This document shows positions 1-9,322 of a stretch of 64,000 bases of DNA, in pieces. The DNA lies in the NCBI GenBank assembly GCA_025267735.1, contig CM046293.1, positions 11,370,560 to 11,434,559 on the forward strand. Direction: 5' to 3'. The DNA is from Mactra quadrangularis (Eukaryota; Mollusca; Bivalvia; Venerida; Mactridae). The notes beneath the pieces were generated by a model. The model did not search any database. It saw only the letters and a list, made by a program, of their open reading frames with translations, and was not told the DNA's origin. A program made the position numbers and the translations under genes. Numbering within the stretch: position 1 is the first letter of the stretch; each line of letters begins with the position of its first letter.

Positions 1-889
1 TGCGAATGGAATAAAATATTGCACATTGAACTGCACATTACATACATTAGAATAACTGTATATAAAGTTGTATATTGAATATAAAATTGTTAATAGTATA
101 AAAATGTATAGATCTATATGTATAAATAAAAAAATAATGTATATATAGTTAATTATTGTTATTTTTTTATGTTATTGTATTTTTACCACTTTTTTATTTG
201 GTTTACATTAACAAAGGTATAATTTCTATAATCTAAAGTATGTGCTTTGTAGTTGGTTAACAGCTAAATCCAGAGATTTAGCCTTTCCAGGAACAGTGAC
301 TAGGTTGACTGACCGCCGTTATATGACTTTATACAATGTGTTGCTTTGGCGTTAAACCCAACTAAACAAAAATAAAATAAGCTTCATCAAATATAGGTAT
401 ATAATATACAGTCACATATAAGTAATTCGTTTTCTCCAGACTAGTTATTGTGGTGATTTATAAGCACGGAAAATATATAAGGGAGACAATGTCAAACTGA
501 ACAGAATTTATTTGACTCTCTCGTCTACAAATACATGTTGTAATCGTAACATGGTAATTAGCGATAATTTTCATTGGTTAAACTGTTACATTGACACAGA
601 GTCATACAAAAGCCAAGTAATCACTTCTTTTGGTATAACATTTTATTTGTTCAGTCGTTCTCATATACCATGCCACTTTTTTCATTAACACGGCCATCAG
701 AACTGCTTAGTAAATTGTATGACAAATTAAGCAATAGGAACAATCTTAAAGATCGCCGATGTTGTTCCGAATGCAAAATTAGACGCAATAAATAATTCAC
801 CTCATTATTAAATCATTTTTTTAATTTAAAATTGGTCATGGCTATTGATGACGAAATTTATGCTGGAGAACACTCAATAATATAATATT
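1..889. other. 5' flank of gene unit 1
   Basis: This AT-rich flank is repeated before every unit. It starts in the tract containing ataaaatattgcacattg and contains a SINE body fragment at 251-372. I see no convincing gene in it. Short open frames around 600-800 recur in other copies but are frame-shifted between them and have no splice or start context. Confidence 0.6.
251..372 (+). mobile_element. SINE 3'-body fragment upstream of unit 1
   Basis: The fragment contains the blocks gatttagcctttccagg, gactgaccgccgttatatga and ggcgttaaaccca. The same blocks form the 3' half of the tRNA-headed minus-strand SINE at 2717-2905, so this is a body fragment without its head. Copies sit at the matching place in units 3, 4, 5, 7 and 8 and in the inverted copies. 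Unit 2 has no copy at that place. Confidence 0.65.
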
Positions 890-988
890 TGACGTCCTAT
901 AACGTCATGACGTCAAAAAACGTCACAGTTACATATGACGTAATAACGTAACGTATACAACGTCAGAATCACTATAACGACATATAAA
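890..988 (+). promoter_or_regulatory. CRE-like cluster and TATA box, unit 1
   Basis: Eight ACGT cores lie within about 75 bp, including a perfect CRE palindrome TGACGTCA and several CGTCA half sites. A TATAAA follows at 983-988. The first ATG of the gene lies about 55 bp further on. ACGT-core sites are the classic targets of CREB/ATF-type bZIP factors; actual binding is inferred. Confidence 0.65.
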
Positions 989-1343
989 GCGCTCAAAGCA
1001 GCATCATATAAGAGATACAGATTTATATTACAAAAAGAAATAATGAGAAATATAAGAAAATTGACTATGTCAGCGCTCATGGAACTTTGAAAAAGAACGA
1101 ACAACACATATTTGAACTCTGTTGCGACCCAGAAAATAGAGCAACAGAAAAATGAGTATACTATCAATTGCATACGAGTTCAAAATATACAAATTTAAAC
1201 AAATACTAAAAATAACGATGTTCAATGTTTTTTCACATAAAACAAAGTTTATTTTATCTGTGTTCGGAGAAAAGTTATTTTGTAATATTGCACATTTTCT
1301 ATCTATGTATATGTATATTAATTTAGCATAATATGATTAAGTT

Positions 1344-1437
1344 GCGGCAGTAGCGTAGTGGGTAGCATGGCAGACTACGAAACATGAGATTCCGGTTTCG
1401 AATCCTAGTCGCGTAATATGAAATGAGGTTTTTTTTT
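1344..1437 (+). ncRNA. tRNA-like Pol III promoter (SINE head or tRNA relic)
   Basis: There is an A-box-like tagcgtagtgggtagcatgg and, about 35 nt later, a B-box-like ggtttcgaatcc, followed by a T9 run near 1430-1438 that could stop Pol III. The acceptor stem does not pair convincingly, so this is probably a tRNA-derived SINE head and not a working tRNA. Confidence 0.45.
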
Positions 1438-2716
1438 TGGTTTAGGCTACAAAAATTTGATAATGTTCGTCAGATTTACGAACTTAAAATTCAGAAAATT
1501 AAAAAAAGAATTTGCTCTAATTACTTTTCACTTATAAAATGAATACATCAGTTATAAATGCAATGCACGTTAACCATAAACTATATTTTAACACATGATC
1601 ATCAGTTGAACACTGACGTTAACTTGATGTTTTAATCAACTCTACACAGCTCTGGTTATGTGACGTCATATGTCCCCCCTGCTGTGTAAAAATAATTCAT
1701 AATACTTTTTACGACAAGCAGGTAAGACGGGGTAGAATATTTAACATTATAATTGTTAATGCCCCAAAATACTCAACCGACTTATTTTGAAATAAAGTTG
1801 TATTTTGAATAACGTACCCCAAGACTATATCTATATACCTGAAGGTTTAGTCAATTTTTATTTTAGAAGGGTTCTGATGTAATTGTTTTCTTCCACATAA
1901 GTTAGGTATATTTACATGTTGCAGTTGTTTCTTGTTTAGTCTATAGCACAGTTGGCATAAATGACAAGCCTGTATTTTTTCACTTTAAAGTTTACCAGTT
2001 TGGTATATATTTGGTTTATATTTCCGGGGGTGCTCAGCTGGTACTCATTCTGGATTACTTAATTATATTGAGCAGTTGTATGTTGTTGAGTCAATCTCTT
2101 ATTTACCAAATAACATTAAGACTACTTAAACATCAAAATCAACAGGTTTGATCTATCATGATGTTAGCCATGCAGATTCTAAATTGTACAGAAATGATGG
2201 AAGTATTTAATTAAAGGTTAGTATTGAATATATTTACTTAATGTATTAGCAATGCAATATAGTAATGCAAATGGAACAAAATACAGTCATTTATGATGTA
2301 TGTACCCTATTAAAAGCATTTACGCATGTTAACAGCAAATAATCTTTCTCACAACAACCTGCAAAATAATCAAAACTATATACCCTGTACCCCAATATCA
2401 AAATAATTAAGTTCAAGTAAGAAAGATTTTGACATATTTTATCTTTAAATGTTCATGATTGTATCACATCAAAATGATCACTGGTATAAACACTAATAAG
2501 TTACTTATTATGCTTTTCTGAAGTACATGTTATAATGTGGTTTTCTGTATAAAGTTCGTATTTAACATGTATTTTTCCATTTGTATAAAAATGCTCATGA
2601 AAACATCACACATTTATTCCTCGCCTTTCGCTCGCTTCTCAAAATGGATTCTTTTTCGCTGGCTCGCTCCATTTTTTGAGACAAAATTCATAGAACATAT
2701 GATCAGTTCGTTGTGG

Positions 2717-2905
2717 TCTTAACGCCATAGCAACACATATTGTATAGGTTATATCACGGAGATCAGTCCATCCACGCACTGTTCCTGAAAAGGCAAAATC
2801 TCTGGATCTAGTTGTTATTATTTCATAACTAAGCTCCACGAAAGTATGCCTCGCCCGTGAATCAAACTTACGACCCCTCGATCAGTAGAATAATGGGCCA
2901 GTAAA
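2717..2905 (-). mobile_element. tRNA-headed SINE
   Basis: Read on the minus strand, a degenerate B box (gtttgattcacggg) is followed by the body blocks ccagagattttgcc, gtggatggactgatctccg and gttgctatggcgtt. It shows the head-to-tail layout of the SINE whose 3' half lies upstream of most units. The head is decayed. Confidence 0.55.
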
Positions 2906-3900
2906 ATGAAATATGAAACACAGTTGATTATGAATTGTAAGAAGGTAATGAGTGATATCGAAATAGTATCTTTGAGCTCTAAAATGATAAGATCCTTCAA
3001 AAATTCCTTCCGACAGTACTTTCAGTACTTTGATTTAATTTTAAAGATGACGCTGCAGATTGTTATTGTCTTAAATCCTTTTTAAAGCGAAATTAAAATG
3101 AACATAAAAATAACGACAAGCTCAGTGTAGGTTATCATATATGTTTTAATTTTTAGCACTTTTGTCCCAATTAGATATAAATAAATTTATTTGTTTACAG
3201 AGATCAAAGTATCAAGAGTGTCACCATAACAACTGAGAAAATAATATGGAAACCAAACAAGTATATAGTGTTTAATGATAATGAAAGTTCTAAATCTAGT
3301 TTTTCTTCAAGACATACCATCATTGGTGAGTTTTAACATTACCATTATATTTTATATATTACCTTTTAATTACAGTTATAGATGACCCTTCTCAGGTCGC
3401 TTGCTCGATCGTACTATTATTCATATAAAATATATGTATAAATCACAAGGTCTATAGATACACGCTCTAATTAGGTAAACAAAGAATGTTTTACGCAAAT
3501 TTCAGTTTCTAGACAAATAATTTACATCAAATACTACATAAAAATAACTACAATCTATCTGGATCCTAATCTTATGCACAAAGATTGAACCGAGAGGTGA
3601 ACTGAATTATATGCAAAAATAATTTGTGCCGAGGATTTAGGAAAATCAATTAAAACTCACAGCTTACAACAACTTTTTACAAATGTTATTAACGTCCAAC
3701 ATCTATTGCAGTTTCCAACAAAATCTCAGAATGGACAAGAAAAGATAACTCTCCCCAAAGATCAGCCTATGAATACACAGAAAGATATAAGAAAATTAGA
3801 CAACGTGGATCTGAAATTAGACAAGATATTGTGGATGTAATTCAACAGAAAATTAGCGATGTTCAAGGTAAATTTAATGTAGATTGCTATTTAAAAACTA

Positions 3901-4168
3901 AAGTGCAACCTCTCTTAAGCAACACCAACTGGGGGGGGGGGCTAAAATGTGTTGTTGTTCAGAGGTTGCATTCTCGTTCCCAGAGTCTAGTAGGATTCTA
4001 AATATTAGCTAGTATTGAGAATCCTACTAGACTCTGGGAACGAGAATGAGAGGTTGTTATTCTGCAGAGGTTTAATTTTAATGAAAATTATAACTAAGGG
4101 AAATGTCAAAAGTTGTTATTGTGCAGAGGATTTGTTCTGTAGAGGACAGCTCTGCAAAGGATATACTG
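3901..4168 (+). mobile_element. pogo-like MITE in intron 3 of unit 1 with nested perfect hairpin
   Basis: The ends are related to CAGTGCAACCTCTC and its counterpart ending ggatatactg. Unit 2 shows TA duplications around the same element, which is typical of Tc1/mariner/pogo MITEs. Nested inside, 3969-3999 and 4018-4048 form a perfect 31-bp inverted repeat with an 18-nt loop, probably a second small element. An 11-nt G run lies at 3931-3941 in this copy only. Confidence 0.6.
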
Positions 4169-5795
4169 TGCTAAGTACTTGTGATTTTTCTCGTACTTTT
4201 TATGCGCTAGCTTGTGAAACCAACAAGCTAACGATTCTGATTTTGTAAGCTATGCACATAAAATGCACGTATTTTATGTGAAATTGTAAACCTTTTGTTT
4301 ATTATGGATAGAAGGATATGGCATTGTTTACCGAACATGTTCCCAAAGGCATCAAAACATACATTTCTACCCTTATAGCTGTTACATATATGCAACTAAA
4401 ATACCCCTTTAAACAAGAGACTTCCTTATCAAGAAGAACACTGATCCTAATTATGTTAATAACGACTCCCACAAAATGAGGGTCTTTTGCTAATGTTGCT
4501 ACAACTTGTGACCCAGCCCTATTGCTTTTGTTATCTGCAATGTGTAATTGTTTATGCTCTTCTCAGGCTTTAAAGCTTTACTTTTTATTAATTTGTATGT
4601 ACATTACCTGGGGTGTGGAATTCCTATGCCCAACTTGTCAGACTCGTAACTATATGGCTGCGGACGAGTAAATATGTTCAGCCCACTCGTCCGAGGACAA
4701 GTTATATTTTTAGCTGTAAAATAATTCTAACATAGCTATACAATGTACTTAAAATATAGATATTTTAATGAGATAGAAGCATTAAACAGTGTACTATTTT
4801 TTATTATCAATAATTTATCATTAATAATAGTATGTACTTTACATCATAGCTCTATATATCTTTTTTTACTATTGAACTTCTTGCAAGTGCGTTTTGATTC
4901 TGGACAAGTTGATTTTCAAGTTGCAATTGTCCGTGGCCAAGTGAAAAAAGCTTGAAATTACACATATCTAATTACTGTTATATGAAAAAGGCATGCAATG
5001 GGATATCATTAGGCTAAAGATTTCCGATTAAAAATTCATGTGTTTTATTTTTATTTTCCAGACCATACAACAAAGCCAAAATGTTCCAAAAAACGTATGG
5101 ATGAAAACAAGGGTGATGGTAATGATGAATGCAAAGTTAAGAAAATGATGACAAATGATGAAAATAAAGTCAAAGTGAATGGCAATGCACATGAAAACAT
5201 CCCCATTAAGAATCAAAACCTTACAGATGAGAAAAATAAAAAGAGAAAGTCTGATGAAGACGCTGATACAGTAAGCGAAATGAAAAGACATAAGATCACG
5301 TTTCGACTGGGCACAGAAAACCCACCCACAAGTCAACCTGAAGTGCCTAAAGAAAATTTGAATGATGTTCAAGAGTGTTCCAATTCATGTGTATGTAAAG
5401 CAGGACCTAGTGTTAAACCAAAGCCGATTTGGCGACGAGGTGAACGACCAGAAAAGCCATAGTACCAAAAGTTACTACAGAGGCGACTTTTAACACAGTT
5501 AATATGGTATTCCATGATTGTTGTTTATTCAAATGTTGTGAGAAATGGTGTGAAAAGAGAATATCCGCTGATACGTTAGAAAATGGTTTTGATAAGTCTA
5601 ACTTGAGGGTAGACTACTTCAGCTGGGGACAGTATGAACAAAAACAAGATGACAATAGCAAGGATGACGTAGACAACAACGATGATTGGTTCTGGTTAAC
5701 CATTTATCATCTTTCTACATTTTATTTATTTATAGTCCATTAATTGATGAAATGCAAATGGCAATTTATCAACTTGATATTTGGTTTGTCTAGTA

Positions 5796-6122
5796 CAGAC
5801 GTTTATTTATTTATTTATTTATATTTATTTATTGGATTTAACGCCGTATCAACACAATTTAGGACATTTCACGGCGTCCAGCGCACCTAACCTAGCTTTC
5901 CTGGACCATTGTCTATAACCAGTACTCACCTACCCTTCCATAAGGCCGGAAACTTCTCCATATTATCTAACCAATGGAGGAAAATCGACATTATTGTCAA
6001 ATTTTCATGGAAGGGTATAACCTCCCCGGGTGGGATTCGAACCCGCACCCCCTCGGGCACGAGTATCCAAATCCCGACGCGCTACCAACTGCGCTATCGA
6101 CCCGGGTTCCAGACGTTTATTT
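5796..6122 (-). mobile_element. Full-length tRNA-derived SINE with 13-bp target duplication
   Basis: On the minus strand the element begins near 6109 with an A box (tagcgcagttggtagcgcg) and a B box (gggttcgaatcccacccg). It continues with a body containing gaggttatacccttccatg and gataatatggagaagtttc, and ends in gatacggcgttaaatccaat plus an (AAAT)n tail. The same 13-bp sequence, cagacgtttattt, flanks it at 5796-5808 and 6110-6122. Units 2 and 3 have the empty site, so the insertion is private to unit 1. Confidence 0.85.
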
Positions 6123-6239
6123 TCTAAACTATTAAAAAATGGGAATACGCACATGTATACCTGCATGTAAAAAACAAAATGTCTTTGTTTTAATTATTGT
6201 TTATAGTAAAATCTGAGTTCTATGTCCGTGTCTTAAAGG

Positions 6240-6596
6240 TTCACGGTCATGATTTCGAATCAAATGTCCCTAAGGGGTTGCTGGTTAGAGCCTCACCCGG
6301 ACTGGTTATACTCTTCCATGGAAATTCGACCATAATGTTGATTCTCCTCCATTGATTAGGTGTAATGGAAATGGTGTTAAACGTTTGGAAGGGTTTATTT
6401 GTAATTAACCTTGGAAATTTCCCTGGGCTTGGACCAGAGACCACTAAATGTCGGTACCTTGCCTTTTCCGAACAAAATCAGCACTCAGAGTTGATTAGTC
6501 TTGGTTATAGACAAAGGTCCAGGAAACCTAGGCTAGGTGAGCTGACCATTGTAACTGACTATAATTTGTGTCGACACAGCGTGAAATCCAATTGAA
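6240..6596 (+). mobile_element. Older SINE of the same family (uninterrupted copy)
   Basis: A degenerate head (ttagagcctcacccgg) is followed by ccatggaaattcgacc, gtttggaagggttt, ggttatagacaaaggtccag and a tail with gtgtcgacacagcgtgaaat. It is the uninterrupted form of the SINE that carries a LINE insertion in units 2, 3, 5 and 7. Confidence 0.7.
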
Positions 6597-8380
6597 AATA
6601 TCAACCGTACGTGTTTCATCCCAAAATCATGAAAAACTCAAAATTTAACAATTGCAACGAACAATGATTTTCTACGTAGCATAGTATAGTCCTTCTACCT
6701 GTCTAAATACGTCGCTTTCAATGAATGCGTATATTTTTATTTGAAATTTAGACGAGACAAATTAAGTAAGCCAAACAATTAAAATAAACCCTACGTTTTA
6801 AGTTGACTGACTGAAGCGTGTAAAACTGTGTGCTTGTTTAAAAAACGTATAATTTGGGTAGTTTATTTTTGAGGTTAGTGTACCAATGTTTTAGACGACC
6901 AAAATATTTAGATTTTTTACTTTTTAGAGAGCAACTTCTATGAAATAGAATAACTTAAAAGTTAAAGATGCAATAATGAAGGATAAAATTCTAGTATTGA
7001 CTCAATGTCGGATCTGGATGTTACGAAGTTTTTGGATAATTCAGGTATAAAATAAGTGGTTCAATTAACAATTGGGAGCCCGTCCATGGACAGCGCGCTC
7101 GACTATTAGAGGTGCTCATATAAACAGAATCAATTATGCAATCAAATTGAGATGAGAAACATTTAACAAAAATACTTTCGTTGGTTGCAGTTTATCATGT
7201 TTTGCAGAGCTTCTTACTAAAACCTTTTCAATATGAAATGACCACTTTTTAGAATAGCCAAAATTCAAGCTAAAGTGGCACAACTTTAAAATTGACTTAC
7301 GATGGTAATACCGTAGTCATGTGTGAATATTCAAATTAATCCCTTCAGAAGTTACAAAGATAAAATATTGCATTAAAACTTTACTGAATTTTCTTTGTAT
7401 ATAAGGGCCATGATTAGGTTGAAATTATTGTTAGTTTTATGAAATATACTAGTATTTGACATCTAATGGTAAATTTTATCCTACTTGCGTGAAGTTTTAA
7501 ATGAATCCTTTTGGAAGTTCCAAAGATAAAATGTTGCACTAAAAATCTTAATAAAGAAACAACACACGATTCTAGTGATTGTTTCACGAAAAAATCAATG
7601 TGTAAAATAGTATAATTGTTTTTATTGTAAACTGCACATATAGACACACGGGTATTAGTTATTCATTCAATCAAAGTAATTATTTATATAGAATTTTACA
7701 CATTAAATAACAAAATGAGGTTTCTCTTTTGCAAAAGTCATTTTGACAAAAAAAATGAAATAAAAAAAAAACATTAATAAAAAAGTCTTACAACTCAGAA
7801 AATTAAGTTTAAGAGTAAAAAAAAAAGATTAACAAAAATAATATTTGAGCTCTGTGATTAAAAATTCCGAGTTCGAGAAATGATCAGTAGCAAAAATACC
7901 GACGCGCATAGAATTCAACAGAAACTAATTCGAAAACGAAAGTTTTTAGGTCGAAGAGTCTTGTGGGCGAAAATAAAATAGTTCCGTTTTAAAAAGTACC
8001 GAAATGCGTGGCTTTTATCATCGACTTGTTCATTCGAACGCTCTTGGTTTTATCAAAACGAACTTTTTTGCTAGCGATATTGGCCGAACTTTTCGATTGA
8101 GCATAAAAAACCTATACCATACCCCAGAAAAATGTTTCGTCCCTCGTTTCGTAACTCAATTCCTGTTATAGGCCCTACCGACATAATAATAAAATAAATT
8201 ATGTTTTACCTGTAATAAATTTCTGTATTTGTTCGAGGTGAAAATGCAGTAATTAATGCACTTTAATAGTTGCAGGGGCTTTAAATTCTATCAGTAGATC
8301 TACTTCACCTATTACTTTATTGATTGATTTAAAATATGTTTAAACTGTTTCACTCCTAGTGCATTTCATGCAAGTCTAAA
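6597..8380. other. Spacer between units 1 and 2
   Basis: No gene is seen. The spacer holds blocks repeated in every inter-unit spacer, such as tactttttagagagcaact, aatgtcggatctgga and cgtccatggacagcgcgctc. It also contains A-rich simple sequence around 7735-7830 and the conserved block at 7940-8180. Confidence 0.6.
7940..8180. repeat. Strongly conserved spacer block
   Basis: About 240 bp containing taccgaaatgcgtggctttt, ttcgaacgctcttggtttta and ttcgtccctcgtttcgtaac. It is kept nearly unchanged in all spacers, including the older ones, while the flanking DNA varies more. Equivalents are at about 13945-14195, 23280-23525, 29040-29285, 34740-34948, 36733-36978 and 42437-42680, and on the other strand at 47656-47863, 53335-53575 and 59125-59352. 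The role is unknown; it lies about 1.1-1.3 kb upstream of the next TATA box in units 1-2 spacing. Confidence 0.55.
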
Positions 8381-9169
8381 TTGCGCATGGGATAAAATAT
8401 TGCACATTGAACTGCATATTACATACATTAGAATAACTGTATATAAAGTTGTATATTGAATATAAAATTGTTAATAGTATGAAGAATTGTATAGATCTAT
8501 ATGTATAAATAAAAAATGTATAGCCTATTGTGTATAGTTAATTATTGTTATATTTGTTTATGTAATTGTATTTTTACGAGTATTTTTTAGGATAACTTTC
8601 ACAATGGTATAAATTTCATAATCTAGTTAAAATAAACTTCATCAAATATAAGTTTATAATAGACAGTCACATATAAGTAATTCGTTTTCTCCAAAAAAGT
8701 TATTTTTGGTGATTTATAAGCAGGGAAAATATGTAAAGGAGAAAATGTCAAATTAAATAGGCATACGTTCGAAATTAAACTGAATTTATTTGACTCTCTC
8801 GTCTACAAATACATGTTGTACTCGTAACATGGTAATTAGCGATATTTTTCATTGGTTAAACTGTTACATGGACACAGAATCATACAAAAGCCAAGTAATC
8901 ATCTTCTTTTGGAATAACATTTTATTTGTTCCGTCGTTCTCATATACCACGCCACGTTTTTCATTAACATTGCCATCAGAACTGCTTAGTAAATATTATG
9001 ACAAATTTAGCAAATCGAAACAATCACGAAGATCGCCGAGGTTGTCCCGAATGCAAAATAAGACGCAATAAATCATTCATTTCATTATTATTTTTTCTTT
9101 TTAAATTGAAAATTGGTCATGCTAATGATGATGAAATTTATGCTGGAAAACACTCAATATTATATTATT

Positions 9170-9268
9170 TGACGTCCTCTAACGTCATGACGTCAAAAAA
9201 CGTCACAGTTACATATGACGTAATAACGTAACGTATACAACATCAGAATCACTATAACGACATATAAA
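9170..9268 (+). promoter_or_regulatory. CRE-like cluster and TATA box, unit 2
   Basis: Seven ACGT cores lie in about 65 bp, with the palindrome TGACGTCA at 9188-9195. TATAAA is at 9263-9268. The unit 2 ATG is at 9323, which predicts a short 5' leader. Confidence 0.7.
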
Positions 9269-9322
9269 GCGCTCAAAGCATCATCATATAAGAGATACAG
9301 ATTTATATTACAAGAAGAAATA

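Larger units (their letters stand above)
1067..3030. mobile_element. Composite insertion in exon 1/intron 1 of unit 1
   Basis: Alignment with units 2-4 breaks inside exon 1 after ttgact and resumes near 3030 in intron 1. The inserted DNA holds a tRNA-like Pol III promoter (about 1344-1437) and a minus-strand SINE (about 2717-2905). The rest is AT-rich DNA in which I see no gene. Part of exon 1 and intron 1 is missing, so this is a replacement rather than a clean insertion. Confidence 0.6.
1043..5698 (+). pseudogene. Orphan gene family, unit 1 (decayed copy)
   Basis: This is a decayed copy of the four-exon gene. Exon 1 begins at ATG 1043 but matches the family only to about 1066, where a 1.96-kb insertion removes the rest of exon 1 and its splice donor. 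Exon 2 (3201-3325) and exon 3 (3712-3867) are open and have canonical AG/GT borders. Exon 4 starts after the AG before 5063. It carries an in-frame TAG at 5460-5462 where other copies encode Leu, a 1-nt loss shortly after, and loss of the final TGA (now TTA). A possible ATTAAA poly(A) signal is at 6131-6136. Its exon 4 is the most divergent in the array (for example KPKCSKKR against KARGSKRR), so it is the oldest branch here. The family function is unknown. Confidence 0.7.

Noticed and set aside
4015..4248. 77-aa frame in intron 3 of unit 1
   Set aside because: It is translated from the hairpin and MITE sequence and is not conserved in the other units.
6008..6108. tRNA gene on the minus strand
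   Set aside because: The A and B boxes are good, but the sequence continues into a SINE body with an (AAAT)n tail and has 13-bp target duplications, so it is a SINE head.
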